Shown piece after piece: positions 31,877-43,700 of a stretch of DNA of 64,000 nt; within the stretch, counting starts at the first letter, position 1, and each line of letters opens with the position of its first letter. The translations under genes and the position numbers were made by a program. The notes below the pieces were generated by a model. The model was not told the DNA's origin. It was given only the letters and a program-made list of their open reading frames with translations, and did not search any database. This DNA comes from Sphagnum compactum (lineage: Eukaryota; Bryophyta; Sphagnopsida; Sphagnales), in assembly GCA_965153455.1 (NCBI GenBank), contig OZ234494.1:27271354-27335353 (forward strand). Reading direction: 5' to 3'.

Positions 31877-32828
31877 TGTAACTTGATGTGTAACTTGATT
31901 ACACAATTACGTAGGTAATTGTTTAAAGGGGTAAGATTCCATAATTTGGTTATGGTCCTTTGACTTATGTCATGTGCACCATGTGATGTTGTTCCTTGTG
32001 ATTAATTGTGGAATCACATGGGGAACCATGTGATGTTGTTTTCTTGTGATTAATTGTGGAATCACATGGGGAACCATGTGATATTGTTTCCTTGTGATTA
32101 ATTGTGGAATCACATGGGGAACCATGTGATATTGTTCCTTGTGATTAAATGTGGAATCACACATCCATGTGATAGTGTTCCTTGTGATTAAATGTGGAAT
32201 CACACATCCATGTGATATTGTTCCTTGTGATTAATTGTGGAATCACATGGGGAACCATGTGATATTGTTCCTTGTGATTAAATGTGGAATCACATCCATG
32301 TGATATTGTTCCTTGTGATTAATTGTGGAATCACATGGGGAACCATGTGATATTGTTCCTTGTGATTAAATGTGGAATCATATCCATGTGATATTGTTCC
32401 TTGTGATTAATTGTGGAATCACATCCATGTGATTTTGTTCCTTGTGATTAAATGTGGAATCACATCCATGTGATTTTGTTTCCTTTTGATTATTTGGGGA
32501 ACCTTGTGATGGATAGGCTTTAAGAAGTTTTTTGATTTGTTTCCTTTCTGTTAGTATTTAAGGGGGTGTTTGTGACCTTGGGAAACACCTTCATTTGTAC
32601 AAAGTTATGGTATGAATACAAAGTTTGTGTGGATTGAAGTTTTGATTTTGAAAGGCTTTTGGTTTTGAATAGTTTTGGTGTTATATGTATGTAGTTCATG
32701 GTAGGAAAATGGGAGGTTTGCATAGTCAATAGAAGAGTGAGAGGATAGTTTCACAACCAAGAACATAGATTTCATAACTATGTAGTAATCATACATAATT
32801 TCGATCTTAAACCCGTTCGTGGTGTACA
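31877..32828 (+). repeat. 3' LTR of the 7.7-kb element
   Basis: 952 bp, same ends as the 5' LTR, and 269 bp longer because its palindromic array (31980-32514) has eleven full units and one degenerate unit. Preceded by the purine-rich tract gagtttgggagtga. Confidence 0.93.
31980..32514. repeat. Palindromic minisatellite in 3' LTR, about 12 units
   Basis: The same unit types as in the 5' LTR, partly as alternating A-B dimers (attaattg with ggggaac spacer; attaaatg with short spacer). Small antisense ORFs over the array are repeat artefacts. Confidence 0.9.
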
Positions 32829-33960
32829 TAGCCTCATGTTTTAGTCACTGGGGTAACCCCCTAATCCTTAGTTACAAAACATTTTCAAATTTTCTTGAAA
32901 GAGCGTATGCCATGTTCATGAAAATATAACACACATTCTTGTTCAATGGTGGTAATGTTGTAATCAAAATTCAATTTTCTCAGCACTTTCCATGCCATTG
33001 TTCCAAAGTTGCACCTTCACATCCATTTTCATACTTTCATGCAAATAACAAGACTATGGTTTAGAGAAAGATATGAATTGTTGAGAAGATGTACTTTGTA
33101 CAATCACAAAGAGGTAGCAAAAGTGAGATGAATTGGAAATTTTGATGGCCACAATTTCCATCATGTTCATTTTTACATGTCCATAACCTTCACAAACATG
33201 CCAGTAGCTCAATACCATGGTGTCCAACGACAAATAGTTGTGGAAAGAGGTAATAAGTGTGAAGGGATTTTAAATTTGGTGACCACCATCTCCAGATATT
33301 CTCACATAAATTCTTTTGAGTTTGGGGGCAATTGTATGAGATTAAGATTCCTCCATTTGGCACGTGCAGGTCTAAATTTCAAGGTTATAGGGGTTTTTGC
33401 AATCTTTTGCAGGTAATAAGATAATTTGAAATGGCAAAAAGGTTGCACATGAATTATAGGATCATGCATGCATCTATGGATTCTCTTGGCATGCATAGAT
33501 AGTATGGGTTACATGAATGAAATGATATGTTACAGACTAAAATGTGTGACTTGCATGCGTGGCAGAGCTACACATATAAAATAAAACTGGAAATCAAATA
33601 GCTTGAATGGCAGATGTGGTGCCACTGCAGTCCCACAAGGTGCCGATGTGGCAGACCTTTGTACTTGTCCCATTCAAGACCATTTGCCTGCTTAACATCA
33701 GTTAAACGATTCATGATGTTCTCATTGAAGGCTAACATAAGCTTGTTCAATTTAAATATTTGGGCGACATGTTTATTGTGCTTTTAGTGTACCCGAGGGT
33801 GGGGGTATTCCCTAGGACAAGATGGGAGAAGAGCCCAGGCCCTGACCTTGGGAATGTCCCCAAACATAAGCTCTACCCATCATAAAGCACAAATGAAGGC
33901 TATCGTGAACCTAACATCATGAGGCATAGGACAGACAGTGTTCTTGAAGAGCCTGGTCTT
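32829..33960. other. Intergenic sequence, no gene supported
   Basis: Only short ORFs lacking motifs are present (for example 33177-33416 and 33568-33750). No repeats were recognised here. Confidence 0.5.
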
Positions 33961-34030
33961 TAAGAGTGGGAGGGATCGTACACCTAGGAAACTTATAGGT
34001 GTAAGATCCCTCACACCTCCCACTTTTAAG
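33961..34030. repeat. Strong imperfect hairpin
   Basis: The left arm (33959-33985: cttaagagtggga then gggatcgtacacct) pairs with a right arm at about 33996-34030 that carries the complement of both blocks, with a 7-base bulge (tcacacc/ggtgtga) and a loop of about 11 bases. Arms of roughly 25-30 bp could fold in RNA or mark a short palindromic element. Confidence 0.6.
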
Positions 34031-34506
34031 GAGTAAGCATAATATATCCCTTGTCCGCTTTTCTAGGAGGGTTATGCAGGGATATGAGGTACCCTGCCAA
34101 TACGCATAGGAAATTTCCCATGTGCTTTACATCTTTTGTGCAGCAGAACCCCAAGTTTTGTGCAACTCAATCAAGTAATATGAACAGGTCGTGAACGAAT
34201 ACAGACACAGCAATGTGGCCTCGCCAGCTTCCAGTATTTTGGGACAGTTCTCATAACCTCCTCCTCAACTAGTTAGCAAGATCTTGCAGCTACTGCAGTT
34301 CCATGGTGGCTTTGGCACACAACTGCCCAATAATTAATGAATGTTGAAGGTTGCAAACCAGAGAAGAGCACATTCCAGAATATTCAAAAAGATTCTTCAT
34401 TTTCCTTCACAAGAAATTTCTAATATTTTTTGAAAATTTCAGCTTTTCTAAAACTAATGTAATTTGTGCTGAAGCTGCCAAGGTATTACAGTAATATGTG
34501 TAATAT
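34031..34506. other. Non-coding sequence before inverted repeat copy
   Basis: No gene recognised. Confidence 0.4.
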
Positions 34507-34945
34507 CTATCTATGAAGGAAGGTAAATTGTTTTGTTTTGTAGTTATGAGATCCGCTGAACTAGGATGCTTCTAATTGTGTTCTTGGTGTCTTTGGAAAG
34601 CTCTCGACCAGGAGGGATGCATGGGCTTGGTTCCATGACGTTTGGACTTGTGGTGCAAAAGTTCTTGAATATTGAATGGTTTCTTCACTGAATTTTAAAT
34701 GAAATCGTAGCTGAAAATTTCGGAGGAATTGGAATGTGCCTTTGGTGTTGTTGGAAAGATCTTGATGAGCAGGATTTAATGGAATTTATTTGGTAAGATT
34801 TGGATTCGGAAGGTGGGAGATATTGATTTTGAAGTGATTTCTGCCACTGAAAATTCAAAGAAATTCCAAAAAACCAGGTTTTGGAAGGATAAATCAGATG
34901 AGGACGTGGTAACACTTGGGCCAAGGGCACAGGCCACACTAGTGT
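34507..34945 (-). repeat. 440-bp interspersed repeat, copy C, inverted
   Basis: Reverse complement of copies A and B, beginning at ctatctatgaaggaaggt and ending near the counterpart of tgtggcctgtgc. It lies 2 kb past the end of the 7.7-kb element on the opposite strand. The ORFs across it (34685-34967) are repeat-derived. Confidence 0.75.
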
Positions 34946-36495
34946 ATATGATAGGTGAAGACTTCATCCACTGAAGAAAGTACTATGTCATATATAGTAC
35001 GTACCAGTAATTGCCAATGACAACATAATGTGATTACAGTAAGCTTATTAGATGTCACAATTATTAGTGCCAAGGTAATTGTGTCTGCTTGGAGTTACGC
35101 ATAGACATTTATTGCAGACATGTTTTTAATCCGTCATCTCGTTGGTAGAAAACTTACCAACACCATGACACTGCGGTACACTTCAACTTCAAATGGCAAC
35201 CACCCCCCTGAAAATGTGGGCAAATAATTAAGGGCATCATCGTTTTCAAACAAGCAGGTTATCACAAAATGGCTTTGCCTCCTTTAGGCAAGTTCAAACG
35301 TCAAACCACCAAAGGTTAAAATAAAAAGTGCTGGGGACTCCTCACAAAGTGGCTGCACCACTTGAGGCAAGTTCAAACTTCAAACTAGCAAGAGTTAAAA
35401 TAGGCAATATTTGTAGTTCATCTGAAAATGTCTCTTGTCAAAGTTCAAACCAGCAAGAGTCAAAATAGGAAATGCTTTGTGAAGTTCCCAAAAAATGAAC
35501 TCATTGTTCACAGCAACACCCTGATGAACATTCCTCAAAATGTTCATCATCCAGGTTGATGAATCCTCTCTACTTGAGGATGCTATTGATTGCAGGTCTT
35601 GCTCCATCTTGGTTCCAACTTTCTATCTTTGTCATCAGCTTTGGCTGTTATATAAACCTCACTATTTCTTTCCTTTCTCCCATCCTCTTTTGTCTCTGGA
35701 CTAGATGTTGGTGACTTTCTCGTTCATTTCTTTTTGCTTTTGAAACATGTACGAGGTGAGGAATTGACAATGAGTTCATCAGGCATCAAGGCATCAGTAA
35801 CTGGTTGCTTCGCACAACCATTTGCACATGTTTTATTTAAGACAGTAATATACAACAAGGGTCCACGTTAGACCCTTCTGGATTTGAGACTCTTGTCATG
35901 AGGGCGGTAGGCTGAATGGAGGGGCTGAAAATCTGGAAGGGTCTAAAGCTTGACACTTCACATGCATAAGGAAATGTTCAATTTTTTTCTGGAATAAAAT
36001 CCAGAGAAGGAACTTCTGAAAGCCAGGAGCAGTTGACAGCCTTGTGGGGACCTTCAAGATTTGCAGAAAGTTATTGTGACATCTTCAGTTCAGTGAGCAT
36101 CCCAAAATACATTAGAAAAAATCGGACAATTCTTTACAACCTGCAAATTGTCATAATGTAAAAATTAGTTGCTATATAAAACCATTGTTGATTCTCATAC
36201 TGAGACATTTTTCATGATTATATGTTTTATAAACTAGAATGAATTTTGATACTGAATTCTGTTGCAAATGTTATTTGATATTTGATGTGTCACTGGATTA
36301 ACAGATGTGTACATTCTTCACTCGTGCACTTGAGGATTATATTTTAGCAAGAGTGCAGTAATCAGATGGACAAAACCTTGCTTGTTCATCCTAGTGGTAC
36401 CATCTGAAAGCTTTTAGCAAAATATGTTTCATTTGGGTGCAATGTGCTTGCAAATCCTCAACATTGTATGCCCTGCTTTGATCACAGGTGATTGA
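34946..36495. other. Intergenic region with a three-copy short repeat
   Basis: Between 35290 and 35470 the words 'aagttcaaacttcaaact agcaagagttaaaata' recur three times with differences. A 70-codon ORF on the minus strand (35395-35607) is open but built partly over this repeat and has no known motif. Confidence 0.4.
35289..35470. repeat. Three-copy imperfect repeat (gcaagttcaaac)
   Basis: Copies start near 35289, 35370 and 35440, spaced about 75-80 bp, each ending in gttaaaata or gtcaaaata. Confidence 0.65.
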
Positions 36496-36741
36496 TTGTC
36501 TGATTACAGGCTGCCATCTCCCCTCTACCCATATATGGCCATCCATTTGTTTTTTGCAACCGGTAGAATTGGACAATTGCAGAAAAAGAAAGAGATCAAA
36601 TATCGATTAGGATGCAAATATGTGACATTTGGAAGTGTTTCTTCACCTTGTGGCTTTGTCCTTCGAACACAAGAACTTCTTGGTGCATTCCACATTGTTA
36701 CAGTCACTCAAAACTTCATGTCCAATTTCTACTACCTGTAA
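36496..36741 (+). CDS. Small ORF, possible exon
   Basis: 81 codons, open on the + strand. Just before it an acceptor-like ctgattacag (about 36508) could start an exon. The reading has plausible amino-acid composition but no recognised domain. The antisense reading is also open, which weakens the case. Confidence 0.15.
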   Translation: MSDYRLPSPLYPYMAIHLFFATGRIGQLQKKKEIKYRLGCKYVTFGSVSSPCGFVLRTQELLGAFHIVTVTQNFMSNFYYL

Positions 36742-36791
36742 ACTGTGGATGCATAAATATGCATACTTGAATTGACTGTATCCATTCTCCA

Positions 36792-37052
36792 TCAGGAGGA
36801 AAATTGTCTTGGTAGTTCACTCTCTGCATGACTGTAAACTTGTAAGCCAAAAAAATGTGATAATAGCATGAACAAAGACATTCTTGGTCCCTGCTTTGGA
36901 CAATCATACCAGCCTACAGTATTATTGTCAACATCCATTTCACAAGGACAGTGCATCATCTTCAGCTGATAGTTGGCCCCATCAGCCTGAGACTCGTCTT
37001 CTTCTTCCCCTTCTTGACTCTGCTCAAAGGCAACTAAATCTCTCTGAAGCAT
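36792..37052 (-). CDS. Small acidic ORF, possible exon
   Basis: 86 codons on the minus strand starting MLQRDLVAFEQSQ followed by an acidic stretch EGEEEDES. The first half has protein-like composition; the C-terminal half is less so, and a splice-donor-like AAGCAGG near 36895 could end an exon. No family is recognised and no neighbours support it. Confidence 0.15.
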   Translation of the reverse strand: MLQRDLVAFEQSQEGEEEDESQADGANYQLKMMHCPCEMDVDNNTVGWYDCPKQGPRMSLFMLLSHFFGLQVYSHAESELPRQFSS

Positions 37053-37129
37053 TATATAACCAAGAGAAAAAAGAGCAAGCTCCTGGTCTCCTGCCCACCA
37101 AAATCTTCAAACTCCAATGTCTACTATAC

Positions 37130-37432
37130 CTAGCTGTCTAACTTAAAGTTGAGCCAACTTGCTTCAATTGGCACAACGCAAGGAAATTCTTCCCCCAGAG
37201 CTTCTACAATTCTAACCAAAATAGTTGTTTGATAATTTGCAGAGCCCAGTATTGTCATTCTGGACCACTTCATGAGATTTTCAAGCTTGGAGAAAAGCCT
37301 AAAGAAAAGGACACCTAGCATGAAGAACAAATTGATCATAAGCCAAACTAGAAATTGAACAAACAGGTGAATCACAAGCTTTGGCTGCATGTAATTGATC
37401 ATGTAACATGAGGATTTGAAGTTTTGTGACAT
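37130..37432 (-). CDS. Small ORF with a hydrophobic segment
   Basis: 100 codons on the minus strand. Residues about 20-48 form a hydrophobic segment long enough to cross a membrane (FVQFLVWLMINLFFMLGVLF). The C-terminal part has a mixed, protein-like composition. No family recognised. Confidence 0.15.
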   Translation of the reverse strand: MSQNFKSSCYMINYMQPKLVIHLFVQFLVWLMINLFFMLGVLFFRLFSKLENLMKWSRMTILGSANYQTTILVRIVEALGEEFPCVVPIEASWLNFKLDS

Positions 37433-39240
37433 CTATTGCAATATTGCACAGAAGGCCCTTGATGCTTACAGCCATGAAAGATGGCAGCTTTTGTGGGTGA
37501 ATTGAAGATGGAGGTCATATCTCTTGATATGTCTCCACATCAATCAGAAGAACTTGACATGATGAGACCTGATTCTGTGTGCTAAAATTCTGGGGGCAAC
37601 TCATGGACACAGACAGCAATAATACCTTGGAAACCGACAAAGCCTGTGTCCTTCACTCTCCAACAATTCTGTTCTTCACACTCTCAAACAAACAATTCCA
37701 TCCCTCTACAATTGCAAAATTTTAAAGAGATCTGCTCATCGTGTCAGCTGCTCCCTTGCACATCATCAGTGAGCACAGGAGCAATGGACCAATAAATTAG
37801 GGTTCAACAATCATACCTTGGACACAGACAAAGCCTGTGTGGATGACTAGTTTACTCAGGCAGACAGAAGATCCAACATTGAAGCACTGTGCAATGATTT
37901 TTTTCCAAAGCTTGTGCCAAGCAGCCATGGCCTCCTGTTTGCAAAAATCCTCAAAAACATCACCAACGACATTTCTCTAATTCTCTACAAACAAACAAAG
38001 CACACAAACAAACAGAATAGGCACTAAAATCAAGGATCTTCCACTGTGCACCTGAGTCCAGTCTTCTGATTTCTATGTGAATGAGGATTGGATCATTAAT
38101 CTTCTCCTGTGCACCTGAGGCCATTCTTCAGATTTCTGTGTTGGTGTGTACCAATGAGGCCATATGGGTGATGCAGAGTCCAGGAACGGTCCAAGCAGCT
38201 GGACAGAAGAAAGAAAGTGTGAGGGGTTGTGAGTTGTCTGAGGCTGTATGTACTTATGTATATGTTGGCCTTCACAATTCCTTAGGTAGCAAGTATCCCA
38301 TTTGGCTTTTGATCTCAAAATGAATGTAGGGTGTGGAATCATACACTTTCAGAACGTGTACAACTCAAGAAGTAGGGGTGATCAATTGTTTTATGCATAA
38401 ATTAACAAGCAGAGTTGCTGCTTCTTACTTCAGTGAATTGTGGAACAGTGTAGTGGGGGTATTAAATTGTCAGCAAATTCAGTGAACAAGAGTGTCAGCT
38501 TGCTGTGTGTGAGTCGGGACGGAGAATATTAACCTGGCTCACTGTTACATGGTTTTCTCCACAGGTTGCAGAACTATATCACAAGCTTCAAAGATAAAAT
38601 CATAATGCAGCTGATGACAATGAGGACAATCACTATGCAGCATCTCTAACAAAACTAGCAGACTGTGTTTATTTGCTCTGCCCTTCAGGTAGAGACAATG
38701 TGATGTACCCAGAAACAGGTCAAAGTTCAGTATCCATACATTCTGGGGTCATGTGGAGTCCACTATAGAAACATTTCCAACATAACTCAAGGATCCACTT
38801 GGGCTTCACTGTGTCAAACCAACATGTGTTTTCAATTTAGTATGTTGAATATTTATCATCCTTATGGATATCATTGAAAAGGCTGAGCCATTATGCAACA
38901 AGCCGCTTGTTAGTTTGATGCAAGATCTCCACCCTCCTTATGAAATCCGTGAAATGTGACAACGGTTTTTGGTCCACACTGACTAGGAGACTTTGTGACT
39001 GTTTGCCAGAAAAATGTTGCCAGGTTATTGTATTACCATTAACACACGCTGCGGGGAGCAGATGAAGTCATGGCAGCTATTCACTGGTATGCATGATTAA
39101 GGCGATGGTCTAATACTTTGTGAGCGCAGGATTTTTCTCTGCAATCTTTGTTGGTATGTTGATCCATGTTGTTGTCATGGAAGACTAATAATTTTTTCTT
39201 GTATTCCAAAAGATTGGCTACTTGCATCAAAAGATATGTT
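37433..39240. other. Non-repetitive region, no gene supported
   Basis: Two short direct repeats: 'accttgga.ac.gacaaagcctgtgt' near 37625 and 37817, and an imperfect 60-bp tandem pair at 38036-38150 (ctgtgcacctgag). No confident coding region. Confidence 0.4.
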
Positions 39241-39500
39241 AGGAAAGTTGTTGGGCACCTCTAAGGGTAGCTAAGATCCAAAAGGTCCAAATGAATCACT
39301 TGGGGGGGCGGGGGGGCAAACCACAAGATTCTTCCCACTAGTTTTGGTTGCCTTTGTGCTTGCAAGCTTTTGGGGATTGTTGCCCGATCCATATTGATGC
39401 CTAAAGCCATGTTGTTTTTCACATGAATGTCATGCCAATGTGCTCGCCAACATTTGTCCATTTGACACCAATTATGTGTCCAAAAGCTCGGTACGTTTTG
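39241..39500 (-). pseudogene. Possible copia pre-integrase (GAG-pre) remnant
   Basis: The minus-strand ORF 39261-39461 reads HWHDIHVKNNMALGIN followed by MDRATIPKSLQAQRQPKLVG. The pattern W-H-x-R-L-G-H ... N-M-V ... C-x-x-C in copia is loosely matched, but the cysteines are absent. Low confidence. Confidence 0.3.
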
Positions 39501-40249
39501 CCATCCATCACATGCAATTGATTAGGATCTATGAGAATGTCACTGCTACTTGCCTCGTGCCCCTTGCCTTTCATTCACTTCTTTGGTAAACACTATAACT
39601 TATCCATTAGTGACATTACATCCCCTTGTTCATCCCTTAAGGCTACAATATTGTCCCTAGGGCCTTATTAAAAGTAAAAATTAAAAGTCTAATTGCTAAC
39701 TATTTAGTTGATATAGGGTTTTACACTTAAGGCCTCATGGATTAGGTTTTGGGCGTATGGTTTAGTGCCATAAATTATAAAATAAATTAGAATTCCTATT
39801 ATAAGTGACATAATGAGCATGAAGGAGGTTGAACAATGAAATCTAGTAGTGATTGTAAAACAATTAGAGAATTTGAACTTCATTGGCCCCCAAGAACTCA
39901 TCACTTTCTTCCAAATGTAACCTTTTGTACTCACACAATCATAATCTTCACAAATTTAAAAAGAAAATGATCATTGTGTGTGGGAATGACACCCTTATAA
40001 AGTCCCACAATTATAGCAAAATATGGTTTTAATGATTAGATAAACAACGAAATTTGTAATCATTTATGTCACTTATGAATGTATGATTCTTTAGTCAAAC
40101 CAAACGTGTTGTATTATCATGAGTCATTTTTGTGGTCGTATTCATAAATCCCATTTGCAATTATGTCCAACAACCCATATTGATTAATATAAATTGTTGG
40201 ATTAATTTATTAATTATATATATTAAAAATCTTAACTTATAATTACGAG
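39501..40249. other. AT-rich intergenic sequence
   Basis: No gene or repeat supported. Confidence 0.45.
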
Positions 40250-40475
40250 TAGTTGTGTTGGTAGGCCTATGTAACATAAGTTAGGCACCTTAGGCTATTT
40301 AGCTTGGCTAGGTAAATTAGGTTGCCTAGGCTAAAAACATATCTAGGTACCCTAGGATTCATAAGTTGCTTAACATAGGCTAGGCTAGGTAGGTTTCCTA
40401 AGTTGCAAGGGTAAAGATTTGATTGGCCTTTTCACCTCCACATTATGGGAAAAACTCCCTACCATTACACCACAA
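40250..40475 (-). mobile_element. SINE-like unit 1 (tRNA-type head, TAGG-rich tail)
   Basis: On the minus strand an A box TGGTGTAATGG (40472-40462) is followed 37 bases further on by a B-box-like AATCAAATCT (40425-40415), and then by a tail rich in CCTA/TAGG (40414-40250). This is the layout of a tRNA-derived SINE transcribed by RNA polymerase III. No coding capacity. Target duplication was not determined. Confidence 0.6.
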
Positions 40476-40544
40476 ATTTTGATGTGATCTATAAAATGTA
40501 ATCACATTATTATAAACATTTATTCTAACCTACATAAACAACAT

Positions 40545-40725
40545 AACCCTAAGGGCCTACATAAGGCTTACCTTGGGCTATCTAGGGGCTACTTAAAACA
40601 CCTTGAGGCTATTTAAGGGCTACCTAAGCTTGCACCTATAGATCTACCTAAAAGCAACTTGAGGCTACATAGGGGCTACTTAGGTCTACCTAAGCTTATC
40701 TAGGGGTTACCTAGGGCCTCACTAG
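40545..40725. repeat. Degenerate 'ggctacttaggg' repeat tract
   Basis: Words of the form ggct-act-taggg and ctacctaag alternate across 180 bp (gggctatctaggggctac, ggctatttaagggctac, ggctacataggggctac). Confidence 0.65.
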
Positions 40726-40729
40726 TGTC

Positions 40730-43700
40730 AACATAGGAGTTTTTTGAACTTCTTAACCTACCTATTTAGCCTAACTACCTTTCATACATAGTGTACTTAA
40801 TGTATTTAATCTATGTACCTAACTTACCTACATATCTATCGTAGCTTAATTTCCTAGATCCTAGGCTAACTACATCCTTTTTAAAGATGACTAATAGTTA
40901 TTTAATCATGAAATCATGGTAACATAGGATTAAAGTCACATAATCATGACTAAAGTCACACACAGTCTTTTGAAGCTTTGATTAGGTTTGGACATCAGTC
41001 ACAAAATGTTTTAATCATGGATGCTACATTTTGATGTAGTGAAAATTATCATCCTTCCTCCTTTCTCTCTCCAAGGACAATTGGCACATATGTCAAAATT
41101 TGATTATCCTACTTCAAGAAAAAAAAAAGTCCTATTATCAATAGGTTAAATGTTGATTAAAATTCAATCCCAATTTGGACAATTGATAATAAGTCATTGG
41201 GAAAACAATTCCCCACCCCCATTTCCAATTCATCGCATTTCATTAGTCATAAGCTAAACATCTTGTTCATGGCCATATTATGAACAAAAATTTGGTCACA
41301 AGTTGGACATGGGTGCCCATAATTTGCAACCTATCTAGCTGTGACCAATGAAGGCTAGACCACAAATTTTTTTCCCAATTTTTTTATATTGAAATAAATT
41401 TAGCAAAATTTGTCAAAGATACACTTGCGAAAAAATCTAAATTTTTACCAAATGTTTTTCAAAAAACTTTTAAATGAAAAAAATTGACTAGAAGAGATGC
41501 TTGTTGAATAAAAATGTTTTTTATGGAATTTTAAAATGTAGCTTAAGTGGCCATCAACCTTAGGAGGCTATAGGAATAATGGTAATTCTATTTAGAAAGA
41601 TTTAGCCAATTTTCATTATAAATTATATATGTAATACAAAATTTGATCAACTTTTTATATATTCATGGCTACACATAGAAAGCCAAACATAAAAATGGTT
41701 ATTTTTGCGATTTTATCTCACTTTGGGAAATTAAAACCTTCCAAAAAATCACTAAATTGTTGATTAATTAATTATTTATTTATTTTTGAAATTTTTCCAA
41801 TAAAATAAAAGCTATTAGAAAAAGGGTTCACGGCCAAGCTTGTGACCAAAATTCAATTGCAAGTTGGACCTTTAATTGTGCCCTTGTATGACAAGGGTTG
41901 GAAAGAGTTCATCATGGTTGAACTTGTGATTGAAATTTGGTTGCATGTTAGACAAGGGCTTAGACCATATGCTAGTGGCCTTTGTTTAGCTTACAACCAA
42001 ATTTGCTCACAAGCTATGCTATAAACACCTTTGTGTAATAAGGGTTGGATAGGGGGGTAACTTGTGAGCAAAAGTTCGTTGCAAATTGGATAGGGGTTTG
42101 GAAATTTGGTCATGAGGATAAGATATCCATTTCTGACCATTCAAATTGCACTTCATGGATGTAATTTTTTAAGTAATTGTGAAAACTTGTAGGATTGCAT
42201 TTATGGTCCATTTGGCAAGTTATGGTTGGTGTCATACATATGGGCCTTAGTTTGATGTGTGAAATGTATAATGTGCATAATATATTTATTCATTACATAC
42301 ATGTAAACAATAGTGGTAAAAATGACTCCAAATGTTTTTTATTACACCAATGTCAGCATGTGTGTCAAGAATGCTAGACAAACCAAAATGTTTAAACATA
42401 TGTTGACATGATGGCCATTGCAAAAATGGTGTGTTGCATCATTTTTGACAACCGTAGTGTAGACTTGACCAATCTTTAGAACTCAGTCAAACCCAAATCT
42501 AAACCTAGGTAGAAAATCAAAACTAGTTTACATTGGTTTCTTTGGGGTACAAATACATTCAATTTTGTAACTTGTTATTAAAAATACATGTCGTTGATTT
42601 GATATATCACATGTTTTGTGTTATTCATTGTTGAATAAATATGAAAATGTCAAGTGTGTAGATTTTGTCAAATTTGGTGTTTTGTTTTGAAAAATTATCA
42701 TAATTTCAAATCATACAAAAATATGCTAACTAATTTAGGTTTTAATTCTTGTATCATAAGCTACAACTTTGTTTTATATGTCATGTACATTACACCCCAT
42801 TTACATGTGGTGAAAGGCTTTTGGAAATTTGAGATTTTGAAATAGTTTGAATTTTTACAAATTTCAAATTTCATAACTTTTTACTTTTGCATGTTTTTTT
42901 GAGTGTGGGTAGTAGGTTATTATCATCTAAATGATTTTACCATCAAAATTAATTTACTAAAAGAATCCTTTACCCAAGTCCTTTGCAAAATTGATTATTT
43001 ATAACATAATTATTGTTCAAGTTCAAAAGTCCTTTACTAAAACCAAAAGCAAAAATTAGATTTAATGAATTTTTCATTTGAATTCCTCGACATTCATATT
43101 AGTCATTTAACACAATTTAAAATGATTAACATAACTTTAAAATGTTAAAACAAAAAGATATGTAGCAAACTTAATAAATCTCACCACTATCAAACATGAT
43201 TTTTGACTTTTTGTAGCATATTTGCACCCCTTGAATATTTTGATTCATCAAAATGCTTTTACTACCATAATATCAAGTTTGTTGAAAAAAGGAGAAAACT
43301 AGGAAATAATCCACCAAGGATAAATAATTTGGGTTCATCATCCAAAAGTTTGTCAACCATCATTACATTAGGGTACAAATTTGTGCTTATGAATAAGTTC
43401 ATGGCCAATAATGACCCAAAAAATCACTATTTTTTATTTTCAAATCAATGTCCCTTTTATTAAATAAATTGTGCATAGAACAACCAATTTTCACATTTAT
43501 TTGAAATCTTGTTGTCACTTCACCCCTCCCAAACCCTTAACCCTTCATTTATATTATTTCCCCCATATATTCCTATATAGTTCCCAATAGTTCATCATTA
43601 ATTATCTATGCACTCAAAATTATATTGTGTCTTTTCCATGTGTGTGTAAGCAAGTTGGAGAAAGGGGTTAGATAGTTGGGTTTGAAAGAAGTGGGTTATT

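Larger units (their letters stand above)
25111..32828 (+). mobile_element. Ty3/gypsy LTR retrotransposon, near full length (7.7 kb)
   Basis: Two LTRs (25111-25793 and 31877-32828) share TGTAACTTGATG...TGTACA ends and flank an interior with a primer-binding site, gag and pol in the order protease, reverse transcriptase, RNase H, integrase. The flanks share the 4-bp word tagc (25107-25110 and 32829-32832), a plausible target duplication. The interior carries a leader minisatellite and an extra leader ORF before gag. Pol is broken by frameshifts and stops (near 29600, 29807, 30400, 31177 and 31556), so it is not autonomous. The LTRs differ mainly in repeat copy number plus a few point changes, indicating a moderately young insertion. 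No chromodomain is visible at the end of integrase. Confidence 0.95.

Noticed and set aside
31970-32203. Repetitive minus-strand ORF inside the 3' LTR
   Set aside because: It is the antisense translation of the palindromic array.
39900-40200. Telomere or centromere repeats
   Set aside because: No TTTAGGG runs or long satellite were seen; the TAGG words here and nearby are too irregular.
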